Source of the DNA: Candidatus Flavonifractor merdavium
GTDB lineage: Bacteria > Bacillota > Clostridia > Oscillospirales > Oscillospiraceae
Assembly (NCBI GenBank): GCA_019119335.1
Contig: DWXF01000053.1
Location: forward strand, 1 to 43,011
Direction of reading: 5' to 3'
DNA: 43,011 nucleotides
In this document: piece after piece, positions 6,387-14,807 of the stretch
How the letters are laid out: each line of letters opens with the position of its first letter
Numbering within the stretch: the stretch's first letter is position 1
Position numbers and translations under genes: made by a program
The notes under the pieces: generated by a model
What the model saw: only the letters and a program-made list of their open reading frames with translations
What the model was told of the DNA's origin: nothing
Database searches by the model: none

Positions 6387-7469
6387 ATGAGCTTTACGCT
6401 GCCTCTGTATCACGGGCCTGACTTTGCGCAGGCACAGCTGAAAAACGCGCCCGACGCGGAATTCCGCCCCGCCCCCATGGACGGCGTTGCGCCCGAAGGC
6501 TATCACGCTACCAGTATTTTCCCGGAGTATTTTAAGGTAAACGGGACCTGGCTTCTGGCGGAGGAGAGCCGGATGGACTGTGTGCCTGTCCTGCGGGAGG
6601 GGAAGATCGCGGTGGTGGAGTTCCGCAACCTGAAGGCGGGGGAGCCGGTGGTAGTGGGCCGCACCGAGGACGGTTCCCAGGGCATCTATGTCCATGCCAA
6701 TGGCTTTGAAGAGGAGAAGGGGGAGCAGGACACCTTTTCCTTCCGGCAGGGCCGCTCCCGGGAGACAGCCTACTCCATGGACTACGACTCCATTTATGAG
6801 CTGCTGCGCCATGAAAAGGACCACGGCCGGATCCTGTGGGTGATGGGCCCGGCCTGCGCCTTTGACCACGACGCCCGGGACGCCTTTGCCGCTCTGGTGC
6901 GGGGGGGCTATGTCCACGGCCTGCTGGCGGGCAACGCCCTGGCCACCCACGACCTGGAGGCGGGCTATCTCCGCACCGCCCTGGGCCAGGATATCTACAC
7001 CCAGCGGAGCATGCCCAATGGACACTATAACCATATCGACACCATCAACGCCGTCCGGCTGGCGGGCTCCACCGCCGCCTTTGTCCGCTCCGGCAAGGTG
7101 AAGGACGGCATTATCTACGAGTGCGTCAACCACGATGTGCCCTTTGTACTGGTGGGCTCGGTGCGGGACGACGGCCCCCTGCCCGAGGTGTATGGCAACG
7201 TGTACGAGGGGCAGGACGCCATGCGCGCGCTGGTGAAGGAGGCCACTACCGTCATCTGTATGGCCTCCACCCTTCACACCGTGGCTACTGGCAACATGAC
7301 TCCCTCCTACCGGCTGGTGGACGGGGTGGTGCGCCCGGTGTACTTCTACTCGGTGGACGTCTCCGAGTTCGCGGTCAACAAACTGCGGGACCGGGGCAGC
7401 CTGTCGGTGCGTACCATCGTCACCAACGTGCAGGACTTTGTGGTCAACGTCCGCAAGGGCGTGCTGTAA
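6387..7469 (+). CDS. TIGR00300 / ArgZ-ArgE C-terminal-like protein (possible ornithine cyclodeaminase)
   Basis: A soluble protein of 360 residues. The N-terminal half has the block WLLAEESRMDCVPVL seen at the start of the TIGR00300 (LOR/SDH-like) family. The C-terminal Rossmann-like half has LWVMGPACAFDHDARDAF and the diagnostic GLLAGNALATHDLE. Related domains form the C-terminus of cyanobacterial ArgZ/AgrE, and a stand-alone archaeal protein is an NAD-dependent ornithine cyclodeaminase. Conversion of ornithine to proline and ammonia is therefore a reasonable inference, not proven. Start ATG 6387 (MSFTLPLYHG) follows GAAAGGGG; an earlier ATG at 6339 overlaps the promoter. Confidence 0.7.
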   Translation: MSFTLPLYHGPDFAQAQLKNAPDAEFRPAPMDGVAPEGYHATSIFPEYFKVNGTWLLAEESRMDCVPVLREGKIAVVEFRNLKAGEPVVVGRTEDGSQGIYVHANGFEEEKGEQDTFSFRQGRSRETAYSMDYDSIYELLRHEKDHGRILWVMGPACAFDHDARDAFAALVRGGYVHGLLAGNALATHDLEAGYLRTALGQDIYTQRSMPNGHYNHIDTINAVRLAGSTAAFVRSGKVKDGIIYECVNHDVPFVLVGSVRDDGPLPEVYGNVYEGQDAMRALVKEATTVICMASTLHTVATGNMTPSYRLVDGVVRPVYFYSVDVSEFAVNKLRDRGSLSVRTIVTNVQDFVVNVRKGVL

Positions 7470-7482
7470 GAACACGGGCACA

Positions 7483-7510
7483 CAGGGCCGCGCCGTTTGG
7501 CGCGGCCCTG
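7483..7510 (+). terminator. GC hairpin after the ArgZ/ArgE-like gene
   Basis: CAGGGCCGCGCC-GTTT-GGCGCGGCCCTG, a 12-bp perfect stem 13 bases past the stop codon. The following sequence is TAAAGCTTGTGT, not a T run, so efficiency is uncertain. Confidence 0.5.
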
Positions 7511-7530
7511 TAAAGCTTGTGTAAAGTCTA

Positions 7531-7559
7531 TTGCCATTACGGCGAGAATCGCGTAAACT
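7531..7559 (+). promoter_or_regulatory. Probable sigma-A promoter of ppx-ppk1
   Basis: TTGCCA-17-TAAACT, about 36 bases before the ppx start codon. No obvious PhoB/PhoP direct repeats were seen nearby. Confidence 0.5.
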
Positions 7560-7594
7560 ATGCCGTGTTAGGTCAGAAGAAAGGGGGCGGAGCC

Positions 7595-8509
7595 ATGAAA
7601 TGCGGGATTGTGGACGTGGGTTCCAACACCATCCGGCTGTCCATCTATCACTGGGAGGGCCGGAATTTCAAGCTCCTGATGAATAAGAAAGAGATGGCGG
7701 GGCTGGCGGGATATATCAAGAACGGGGTGCTCTCGGACAGCGGGATCCTGGTGGCCTGCCGGGTGCTGGCGGGCTTCAAGGCGCTGCTGCGGAATTTTGA
7801 CATCGACCAGATCCATGTGTTCGGCACCGCCTCACTGCGCAATATCGTCAACACCGAGGAGGCTTTGGAGACCATCCAGGCCGTCACCGACCTGGGGGTG
7901 GAGGTGCTCACCGGGGCGGAGGAGGCCGCCTTCTCCTTCCAGGGGGCCACGGTGGGGGGCGGCGCTCCGGGGGACGGCCTGCTGGCGGATATCGGCGGCG
8001 GCTCCACCGAGCTGGTGTCCTATCAGAACGGGACCATCACCTCCGGCTGCTCTCTGCCCATGGGGTCGCTGTCCCTGTTTGCCAAGCACGTCTCCGGCCT
8101 GTTTCCCACCAAGGAGGAGCGAAAGGCCATCCGTGCCCATGTGGAGGGGGAGCTGGAGAAGGCCCGTACCGCCGGCCTGCACTGCAGCCACCTTACCGGC
8201 GTGGGCGGCACCATCCGGGCGGCGGCCAAGCTGTGCAACGACCTGTCCGGCGCCGATCCGGACAACCGGGTGATTCCGGTGGGGGAGATCAAGGCCCTGT
8301 ACAAGGATTTGAAGAAGGGGGACCAGGACACCCTGCGGCAGATTTTGCGCTCGGTGCCCGACCGGGTCCACACCATTCTCCCCGGCCTGGCCATCCTGAC
8401 CGCCGTTTTGAACGCCTATGAGGTGGAGACGGTATCGGTGAGCACCTGCGGCGTGCGGGAGGGCTATCTGCTCAATCGGGTGATGGGAGTGAAGGGATCG
8501 CATGAATAG
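7595..8509 (+). CDS. ppx: Ppx/GppA family exopolyphosphatase
   Basis: A 304-residue ASKHA-fold phosphatase that removes terminal phosphates from polyphosphate or from pppGpp. The N-terminal P-loop-like motif GIVDVGSNTIRLSIY, the segment FGTASLRNIVN and the second phosphate loop LADIGGGSTELV are all present. The length fits the short, two-domain form without the C-terminal HD domain of E. coli Ppx. The start at 7595 (MKCGIVDVG) follows AAAGGGGGCGG. It overlaps ppk1 by 8 bases, so the two are co-transcribed and probably translationally coupled, pairing polyphosphate breakdown with synthesis. Confidence 0.92.
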   Translation: MKCGIVDVGSNTIRLSIYHWEGRNFKLLMNKKEMAGLAGYIKNGVLSDSGILVACRVLAGFKALLRNFDIDQIHVFGTASLRNIVNTEEALETIQAVTDLGVEVLTGAEEAAFSFQGATVGGGAPGDGLLADIGGGSTELVSYQNGTITSGCSLPMGSLSLFAKHVSGLFPTKEERKAIRAHVEGELEKARTAGLHCSHLTGVGGTIRAAAKLCNDLSGADPDNRVIPVGEIKALYKDLKKGDQDTLRQILRSVPDRVHTILPGLAILTAVLNAYEVETVSVSTCGVREGYLLNRVMGVKGSHE

Positions 8510-10643
8510 AGAAGTGGATACCCGCTACACCCAGGAGCGGGAGCTGTCCTGGCTGCGCTTTAACGAGCGGGTGCTGGAGGAGGCCAAGGACGAGCGGGTG
8601 CCGCTGTTTGAGCGGTTGAAGTTCATTGCTATCTTCACCAGCAACCTGGACGAGTTCTTCATGATCCGGGTGGGCTCCATCACCGATATGACCCTGTCCA
8701 AGCAGACCCACGTGGACAGCAAGAGCGGCCTCACCCCCAGCCAGCAGCTCCAGGCCATTTTCAAAACGGTACCCGGCCTGTACAAGCAGCGGGACAAGAT
8801 CCTCTCCCAGCTGGAGAAGCGGCTGCGCACCTGCAATATCTGCAACCTGTCTCCCTCCGAGCTGGACGGCAAGGAGCGCAAGCAGGTGGAGCGGTGGTTC
8901 CGGGACTATGTGCAGCCGGTGCTCTCTCCCATGGTGGTGGACAGCCACCATCCCTTTCCCCACCTGCCCTCCAACAGCCTGACCATCGCTCTCAGCCTGC
9001 GGATAGGAACCGAGCGCTGCTTCGGCCTGGTGCCCATTCCCCGGAACCTGCCCCCCTACATTCAGCTGGAGGAGCGGGGCCTGCGGTATCTGCTCACCGA
9101 GCAGGTGGTGCTGGCCTATGCCGACACCCTGTTTGAAAACTACCAGGTGGAGGAGAAGTGTGTGGTCTCGGTGACCCGCAACGCCGACATCAGCCCGGAG
9201 GACGAGGATTACGACGTGGGGGAGGACTTCCGGGCCCACATGCAGAAGGTGCTGAAGAAGCGGGCCCGGCTGGCTCCTGTGCGCCTGGAGATCCAGGGAG
9301 GCGCCTCCCCGGAGCTGCAGCAGTATCTGTGCCAGCGGCTGAACCTGACCGATGCGCAGGTGTTCCACGCCAAGGGGCCGCTGAGCATGAGCTACGTCTA
9401 CTCTCTGGAGAGCAAGCTGCCCCAGGAGAGCGCCGCCGCCCTGTGTTATCCCCCCTATACCCCCCAGTGGCCCGCCGGGCTGGTGAAAGGGGAGAAGCTG
9501 ATCCCCCAGGTTTTGCGGCGGGACGCCCTGCTGTTCTATCCCTACCAGAGCATGGAGCCCTTTCTCCAGCTGGTACGGGAGGCGGCCAATGATCCGGCGG
9601 TGCTCTCCATTAAAATTACCATCTACCGCCTGGCCTCCACCGCCAAGCTGGTGGAGTACCTGGCTGCCGCCGCCGAGAACGGCAAGGACGTGACGGTGCT
9701 GATGGAGCTGCGGGCCCGGTTTGACGAGCAGAACAACATCGCCTGGGCCCAGCGGCTGGAAGAGGCCGGCTGCACCATCCTCTACGGCTTTGAGGGCTAT
9801 AAGGTCCACTCCAAGATCTGCCTCATCACCCGCCGGGAAAAGGGCCGCATCCAGTACATCACCCAGATCGGCACGGGAAATTACAATGAAAAGACCGCAA
9901 AGCTTTATACCGACTTCTGCCTGATGACCGCCAGCCCCGCTATCGGGGCGGACGGCGCGGCGTTCTTCCAGAACATGGCCACCTCCAACCTGAACGGAGA
10001 GTACCACCAGCTGCTGGTGGCCCCCCACGGCCTGAAAAACCGGCTGCTGGACCTGATGGACGGGGAGATCGAGAAGGCCCGCCAGGGCAAGCCCGCCCGC
10101 ATTTTTGTCAAGGTCAACTCGGTGACCGACCGGGAGCTCATCGACAAGCTGGCCCAGGCCAGCCAGGCGGGGGTGCCGGTGACCATGAACGTCCGTGGTA
10201 TCTGCTGTCTGCGGCCGGGGGTGCCGGGGCTCACCGACCACATCAAGGTCTTTTCCATCGTGGGCCGGTTTCTGGAGCATCCCCGGATCTACGCCTTCGG
10301 GGTGGGGGAGGAGACCAGAGTCTATATCGGCTCGGCGGACCTGATGACCCGGAATACCGAGCGGCGGGTGGAAATTGCCTGTCCGGTGCTGGACCCGGCG
10401 GTGCGCCGCCAGATCCGCCACTATGTGGAGCTGTACTGTTCTGACAACGAAAAGGCACGGGTCCTCCAGCCCGACGGGTCCTATACCCGGGTAGAGCGGC
10501 CGGAGGGGGCCCCCGGCATAGACGCCCAAGCGGTGCTGATGGACGAGGCCGAGCGGGAGGCGCTGGCGGCGGTCCAGGCCCCGCCGGCGCCGGAGCGGCG
10601 GCCCGGCCTGCTGTCCCGGCTCTTCGGTCGGCGGAAAGGATAA
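8502..10643 (+). CDS. ppk1: Polyphosphate kinase 1
   Basis: A 713-residue enzyme that reversibly transfers the gamma-phosphate of ATP to polyphosphate. The N-terminal domain begins RELSWLRFNERVLEEA with NLDEFFMIRVG. The catalytic half has YPYQSMEPFL, then MELRARFDEQNNI, and the autophosphorylated histidine in YKVHSK at residue 436 (E. coli His435). A second catalytic histidine lies in FLEHPRI at about 593 (E. coli His592). GTGNYNEKTA and SADLMTRNTERRVE follow. It ends with a basic tail (LLSRLFGRRKG). The length is normal. It overlaps ppx at its 5' end and is followed by a strong terminator. Confidence 0.97.
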   Translation: MNREVDTRYTQERELSWLRFNERVLEEAKDERVPLFERLKFIAIFTSNLDEFFMIRVGSITDMTLSKQTHVDSKSGLTPSQQLQAIFKTVPGLYKQRDKILSQLEKRLRTCNICNLSPSELDGKERKQVERWFRDYVQPVLSPMVVDSHHPFPHLPSNSLTIALSLRIGTERCFGLVPIPRNLPPYIQLEERGLRYLLTEQVVLAYADTLFENYQVEEKCVVSVTRNADISPEDEDYDVGEDFRAHMQKVLKKRARLAPVRLEIQGGASPELQQYLCQRLNLTDAQVFHAKGPLSMSYVYSLESKLPQESAAALCYPPYTPQWPAGLVKGEKLIPQVLRRDALLFYPYQSMEPFLQLVREAANDPAVLSIKITIYRLASTAKLVEYLAAAAENGKDVTVLMELRARFDEQNNIAWAQRLEEAGCTILYGFEGYKVHSKICLITRREKGRIQYITQIGTGNYNEKTAKLYTDFCLMTASPAIGADGAAFFQNMATSNLNGEYHQLLVAPHGLKNRLLDLMDGEIEKARQGKPARIFVKVNSVTDRELIDKLAQASQAGVPVTMNVRGICCLRPGVPGLTDHIKVFSIVGRFLEHPRIYAFGVGEETRVYIGSADLMTRNTERRVEIACPVLDPAVRRQIRHYVELYCSDNEKARVLQPDGSYTRVERPEGAPGIDAQAVLMDEAEREALAAVQAPPAPERRPGLLSRLFGRRKG

Positions 10644-10644
10644 G

Positions 10645-10682
10645 AAAAACTGGCTGTCATCTCTGTATGACAGCCAGTTTTT
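10645..10682. terminator. Bidirectional terminator between ppk1 and the MATE gene
   Basis: AAAAACTGGCTGTCAT pairs with ATGACAGCCAGTTTTT around a 6-base loop. It serves the convergent genes ending at 10643 (+) and 10685 (-). Confidence 0.9.
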
Positions 10683-10684
10683 GT

Positions 10685-12049
10685 TTACATGGACAGCAGT
10701 CGCTTGCGGCACCAGGCCCGGCTGCGCCACCGCCATAGAAAGAGCACCGCCCGCAGGCATTCGTCGCAGGCCATGGCGATCCACAGTCCTGCCAGCCCCA
10801 GCCCCATGGGCATGGACAGGAGCAGACCTCCGCCCACGGCGGTGAGCCAGGCGCTGAACACGCAGATGGCGATGGGGAAGCGGATGTCTCCGCAGGCCTG
10901 GAGGGAGCGGCACATGACGATGTTGACCGCCCGGCCGATTTCCAGGGGGATCTCAATGAGCATAATGATGTGGAACAGCTCCAGTACCGCCTGGTCGCTG
11001 GTGAACAGCCGCAGCAGAGGGGTGCTGAAGAGATAGAGTACCACAGACACCAGCGTGGAGATCGCCAACGACGCCAGCAGCGTGCGCTTCACCCTGCGGT
11101 CCACCTCCTCAATCTGTTCGGCGCCCATCAGCCGGGCCACCACCACCTGGGTGGCCTGGGACACCGCGGAGGCGAACATGTAGGTCAGCATGGCGAACAT
11201 ATTGGCGTACACCCGGGTGTTGATGACGAACAGGGCGAAGTTGTTGCAGATGGACTGAATACAGATCTGGGAGAGGTTGTAGGAGATGGACTCTCCTCCG
11301 GTGGGCAGGCCGATGCGCAGCAGCCGCCGGAGCTGGCCCATAGGGAAGGGACGCAGGTGGGACAGGCGGATGACCGGACCAAACCGCCGGCGGAATAGGA
11401 TGGCGATGACCACCACGCCGAAGATCCGGGACACGTCGCTGGACACGGCGGCTCCCGCCACACCCAGGGCGGGCAGCCCGAAGGCGCCGTTGATGAGCAG
11501 GGCGTTGCCGCCAATATTCATCAGATTCATCAGCACCGAGATGAGCATGGTCTCCTTCATCATCTGGCTGCTGCGGAAGAAGGCGGTGAAAGTAAGGTAG
11601 ATGGACTGGAACACCATGCCGCCGCCGATGATCCGGATGTACAGGCAGGTGTCGGCAAAAATCTCCTCCGGCACCTTCATCAGGTGGAAGATGGGCCCGC
11701 ACAGGGCCATAAGCAGCCCGCCGATGGCCAGCCCGAAGATACCGTTGACCACCAGGGAGACGGTGTAGGTCTCGTTGACCCGTCTGGTATCCTCCGCGCC
11801 GATGTACTGGGCGATGAGGATCATGGACGCGGTGCAGATAACGGAAAAGACCAGCAGCAGCAGGTTGGTGATCTGGTTGGCGTTGCCGATGGCGCCCACG
11901 CCGTTGGGGTCGTACCAACCCACCATGATCTGGTCGGCGTTGCCTACCAGCATCTGCAGCAGCAGCTCGATAAAGATGGGCCAGGTGAGAGAGAGGATAC
12001 CCCCGTTCCGGCGGGGGCGTTGCGCGGAGGCGTGCAGTTTCTTTCCCAT
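10685..12049 (-). CDS. MATE family efflux transporter
   Basis: A multidrug or metabolite exporter of about 454 residues with 12 predicted membrane helices in two MatE repeats. Typical features are the first-helix block WPIFIELLLQMLVGNADQI, the following VGAIGNANQI, and the second-repeat segment around LRIGLPTGGESISYNLSQI. Members use H+ or Na+ gradients; the substrate cannot be read from sequence. ATG at 12049-12047 (MGKKLHASAQ) has AAGGAG at good spacing and is preferred to a TTG five codons earlier that lies inside the ribosome binding site. A sigma-A promoter lies at 12093-12120. Confidence 0.93.
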   Translation of the reverse strand: MGKKLHASAQRPRRNGGILSLTWPIFIELLLQMLVGNADQIMVGWYDPNGVGAIGNANQITNLLLLVFSVICTASMILIAQYIGAEDTRRVNETYTVSLVVNGIFGLAIGGLLMALCGPIFHLMKVPEEIFADTCLYIRIIGGGMVFQSIYLTFTAFFRSSQMMKETMLISVLMNLMNIGGNALLINGAFGLPALGVAGAAVSSDVSRIFGVVVIAILFRRRFGPVIRLSHLRPFPMGQLRRLLRIGLPTGGESISYNLSQICIQSICNNFALFVINTRVYANMFAMLTYMFASAVSQATQVVVARLMGAEQIEEVDRRVKRTLLASLAISTLVSVVLYLFSTPLLRLFTSDQAVLELFHIIMLIEIPLEIGRAVNIVMCRSLQACGDIRFPIAICVFSAWLTAVGGGLLLSMPMGLGLAGLWIAMACDECLRAVLFLWRWRSRAWCRKRLLSM

Positions 12050-12092
12050 GGGAACTCCTTCCAATCCTCAATGTCATAATGCGGCAGGCAAT

Positions 12093-12120
12093 ATTATAGG
12101 AACTTTTGTAGGGATTTCAA
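12093..12120 (-). promoter_or_regulatory. Sigma-A promoter of the MATE gene
   Basis: Read on the minus strand, TTGAAA-16-TATAAT, about 43 bases before the start codon. Confidence 0.7.
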
Positions 12121-12182
12121 TGGGAAAATTCCATGGCATTTTTCTCGCTGGAGGGCCTATCTTCGTCAAAGAGCTGAAAGAA

Positions 12183-12217
12183 AAAGGCTGTCCGCCGGAG
12201 CATGGCGGGCAGCCTTT
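12183..12217 (-). terminator. Terminator of the winged-helix regulator gene
   Basis: AAAGGCTGTCCGCC pairs with GGCGGGCAGCCTTT around a 7-base loop, directly after the stop of the minus-strand gene at 12220, with A/T-rich flanks. Confidence 0.75.
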
Positions 12218-12219
12218 GT

Positions 12220-12777
12220 TTATGGAGTGGATTCATCCGGTGCGCGGTAGGTCATAAAGACGTATTCCCAGTGTTCGTCGTCCTGGTTGAGGTGGGCGTT
12301 GTGGGTATCCAGGTATTTCAGAATAAGGGCAAACAGCTCCTTCCGTTCCTCGGGTGAAAGATGAAATGCCCCGAACCGGAGCAGGCAGTGCTGGTCCAGC
12401 TCGTTTTCCGGGTACTGGTGGGTGGCGTTGATCAGGCCGCGAAAGGTGCCGTCCACAATGTTGGCGGCCATGGCCTCCCGCTCCCCCTGAAAGGTGTCTT
12501 TCTTGCCCAGATGGAGGCGGATTTCCACGTCGTCCAGAGTGTAGAGCACCACCTTGCGGTCGTTTATCTCCGTCTCCCGCTGCAGCACCACGCCCATGCC
12601 CACTAGTTTTTTCAGGTGCCCCTGGGCGGCGATGGGGGAGAGGTTCATCCGCCTTGCCACGCCGTTGGCGGACAGGGGCTTTCCGGCCAGACGCAGCAGA
12701 TGGATGATTTCCTGACGGACGGGATGCAGCAGAACCCGAAACTGACATTTTTGCTCCAAATCAATGATTCTGGGCAT
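12220..12777 (-). CDS. ArsR-like winged-helix transcriptional regulator
   Basis: A 185-residue protein. Residues about 10-80 form a winged helix of ArsR/HTH_20 style: HPVRQEIIHLLRLAGKPLSA, then IAAQGHLKKLVGMGVVLQ as recognition helix and wing. The C-terminal 100 residues (TFRGLINATHQYPENELDQ onward) are a helical, non-metal-binding region without cysteine clusters; the ligand is unknown. It has its own promoter (12810-12839) and terminator. It lies between a MATE exporter, also on the minus strand, and the ABC importer operon. Regulation of the exporter is plausible but not shown. Confidence 0.75.
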   Translation of the reverse strand: MPRIIDLEQKCQFRVLLHPVRQEIIHLLRLAGKPLSANGVARRMNLSPIAAQGHLKKLVGMGVVLQRETEINDRKVVLYTLDDVEIRLHLGKKDTFQGEREAMAANIVDGTFRGLINATHQYPENELDQHCLLRFGAFHLSPEERKELFALILKYLDTHNAHLNQDDEHWEYVFMTYRAPDESTP

Positions 12778-12809
12778 GGAGGGGCACTCCTTTTCTCTGA
12801 ATTACCTTT

Positions 12810-12839
12810 ATGATACCATGAAAACTTTGGCTATGACAA
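12810..12839 (-). promoter_or_regulatory. Sigma-A promoter of the winged-helix regulator
   Basis: Read on the minus strand, TTGTCA-18-TATCAT, 33 bases before the start codon. Confidence 0.6.
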
Positions 12840-12879
12840 GAGAAAAGTGTACCCTTTTTATAAATTAAAGTGAAAAAGT

Positions 12880-13749
12880 TCAGCCAGGGAGCCGGCGGGA
12901 ACGGGGGTCCAGGGCATCCCGCAGGCCGTCGCCGATGACCGCCAGGCAGAGGACCGTGAAAATGATGCACAGACTGGGAGGAACCCAGGCCCAGGGGCGG
13001 CTGGTGAGGACGGTCAGGTCGGCAGCGGCCTGGATCAGGCTGCCCCAGGAGGCCTGAGGGGTGCGGATGCCCACCCCCAGAAAGCTGAGGCTGGATTCAG
13101 ACAGGATGGCCCGTCCAGCCCGCAGGGGGATGGAGCACCACACCGGAGAGACCACATTGGGCAGCACGTTGCGCCGCAGAAGGAATCCCCGGCTGGCCCC
13201 CAGGGCCCGGGCGGCCACCACATACTCCTGATCCCGGACGGTGAGGGTGTTGCCGTAGACCAGTCGGGCGATGCCCGTCCAGCCCAGCAGCCCCAGCACC
13301 AGCACGATGTTGAGGGCGGAGGGGCCCACCAGAGCCACCAGGCAGAGCACCAGAATGATGCTGGGAAAAGACTGGACGATGTCGGCCAGCCGCATGAGCC
13401 AGAATTCCCAGGCCCCCCGCCGGTAGCCGGCCAGCAGACCCAGGGGCACGCCCAGCGCTGCGCTGATGGCGGCGGCAGAGAGGCCGATAAGGAGGGAGAC
13501 CTGCCCGCCGCACAGTAAGCGGGCCAGCAGATCCCGCCCCACGTCGTCGGTGCCCAGCCAGTGGGCGGGGGAGGGAGGAGCCCAGAAACCGGCCTCCAGG
13601 TCGCTGACGTTGGGTTCCAGACCCATCAGCGGGGGGAGCAGAAAGACCAGCAGCGGCTCCAGGCACAGCAGGAACAGACAGACCACCGCCCGCCGGTTCT
13701 GGCAAAAGCGGGCCCAGGGGCTTCTGGGATTGCCGCGGAAAGGGGTCAT
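12880..13749 (-). CDS. Peptide/nickel-type ABC transporter permease, DppC-like
   Basis: A 289-residue inner-membrane permease. A first helix (residues about 20-40) precedes the periplasmic DPPAHWLGTDD-like signature, here SPAHWLGTDDVGRDL. Five more helices follow, and the cytoplasmic EAA loop ARALGASRGFLLRRNVLPN would contact the ATPase. It ends with DGLRDALDPR, typical of DppC/OppC/NikC. It starts 4 bases after the DppB-like gene ends. No DppD or DppF ATPase genes follow: the next gene is a separately promoted regulator. Confidence 0.92.
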   Translation of the reverse strand: MTPFRGNPRSPWARFCQNRRAVVCLFLLCLEPLLVFLLPPLMGLEPNVSDLEAGFWAPPSPAHWLGTDDVGRDLLARLLCGGQVSLLIGLSAAAISAALGVPLGLLAGYRRGAWEFWLMRLADIVQSFPSIILVLCLVALVGPSALNIVLVLGLLGWTGIARLVYGNTLTVRDQEYVVAARALGASRGFLLRRNVLPNVVSPVWCSIPLRAGRAILSESSLSFLGVGIRTPQASWGSLIQAAADLTVLTSRPWAWVPPSLCIIFTVLCLAVIGDGLRDALDPRSRRLPG

Positions 13750-13753
13750 GGCG

Positions 13754-14710
13754 TTACTCCTTTCCGTAGCGCACCCTGGGATCGGCCAGTCCGTAGACCA
13801 GGTCCAGGAGCAGGTTGGTCAGGAGCACGCCCAGAGCGATGACCACCGTCACCCCCATCACCACCGGGTAGTCCCGCTGGGAGATGGCGGAGAAAAGGAG
13901 GCTGCCCATGCCGGGCCAGCCGAAAATCTGTTCCACCACCACCGAGCCGCCCAGAATGTGGGGGATATGGCTGAGGATGGTGGTGAGTACCGGCACCAGA
14001 GAGCCACGGAAGGCGTGTCGCACTATGACGGCTCTGTCGGTCAGCCCCTTGGCCCGGGCGGTGAGGATATAGTCCTGGCCCAGGGACTCCAGACAGGCGG
14101 AGCGGGTCTGCTTCACCAGTTCTCCCAGACTGCTGAGGCACACCACCCCGGCGGGGAGGACCAGATGGCGGAGCAGATCGCCCAGGCTGGTGAAGGTGCC
14201 AGCGGCGTACATGCCGTGGGTGGGCAGCCAGCCCAGGGTGACGGCAAAGAGGGCGATTCCTCCCAGGCAGAGCACAAAGCCGGGGACGCCGAAGCTGAGC
14301 AGACTGAGAGCGGCGGCCAGCCGGTCCCAGACCGACCGGGGCTTCCAGGCGGCCAGCACCCCCAGCGGGAGGGCGGCGGCCACCGCCAGAGCCACCCCGC
14401 TGCCGGTGAGCAGCAGGGAGGGCCCCACCCGTTGAAGGATGAGCCGGCTCACCGGCCGGTTGTAGAAGTAGGACTGACCCAGATCTCCCTGAAAGAGACC
14501 GGCCAGCCATCCGGCGTACCGGAGGGGCAGGGGCTGATCCAGTCCCAGAGAGGCCTCCAGCGCGGCCCGGTCGGCGTCGTTGGCGGCTCCCTCGCCCATC
14601 AGGTCGGTGATGGCGCCGGGGGCCAGATTGACCATAAGAAACACAAGCAGGGTAATCCCGAAAAAAACGGGGATAGCCGTAATCAGACGGCTGCGGATAT
14701 AGCGACCCAT
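13754..14710 (-). CDS. Peptide/nickel-type ABC transporter permease, DppB-like
   Basis: A 318-residue permease. ATG at 14710-14708 (MGRYIRSRL) follows GCAGGAGG; the frame is open further upstream but without a start site. The first helix ITAIPVFFGITLLVFLMV and the block LAPGAITDLMGEGA are diagnostic for DppB/OppB. The EAA loop is ARAKGLTDRAVIVRHAFRG, and the C-terminus DPRVRYGKE is typical. It lies between the binding-protein gene and the DppC-like gene in one operon. Confidence 0.93.
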   Translation of the reverse strand: MGRYIRSRLITAIPVFFGITLLVFLMVNLAPGAITDLMGEGAANDADRAALEASLGLDQPLPLRYAGWLAGLFQGDLGQSYFYNRPVSRLILQRVGPSLLLTGSGVALAVAAALPLGVLAAWKPRSVWDRLAAALSLLSFGVPGFVLCLGGIALFAVTLGWLPTHGMYAAGTFTSLGDLLRHLVLPAGVVCLSSLGELVKQTRSACLESLGQDYILTARAKGLTDRAVIVRHAFRGSLVPVLTTILSHIPHILGGSVVVEQIFGWPGMGSLLFSAISQRDYPVVMGVTVVIALGVLLTNLLLDLVYGLADPRVRYGKE

Positions 14711-14737
14711 AAGCGATGCTGCCTCCTGCACTTCCGG

Positions 14738-14779
14738 CCTTTCGGCACGGGCCGCTATGGGCGGCGGCCCTACGGAGGT
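14738..14779. repeat. Possible GC-rich intergenic palindromic repeat
   Basis: In the 97-base gap between the binding protein and the DppB-like gene, GGGCCGC-N7-GGCGGCCC forms a hairpin followed by TACGGAGG. It resembles the short GTAGGG/CGGCCC-type intergenic repeats I recall from related genomes. It may lower expression of the permeases relative to the binding protein, as is common in such operons. I see only one copy here. Confidence 0.35.
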
Positions 14780-14807
14780 TATTTCTATCTCAATGGGGCC
14801 GGTGCGG

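Noticed and set aside
5376-7481. Open frame of about 700 codons antisense to sigG and the ArgZ/ArgE-like gene
   Set aside because: It mirrors two well-identified genes, has a His/Gly/Val-rich translation typical of the antisense of GC-rich coding DNA, and no start signals.
8472-10913. Open frame of about 810 codons antisense to ppk1
   Set aside because: Antisense artefact of codon bias in ppk1; no family similarity in the translation.
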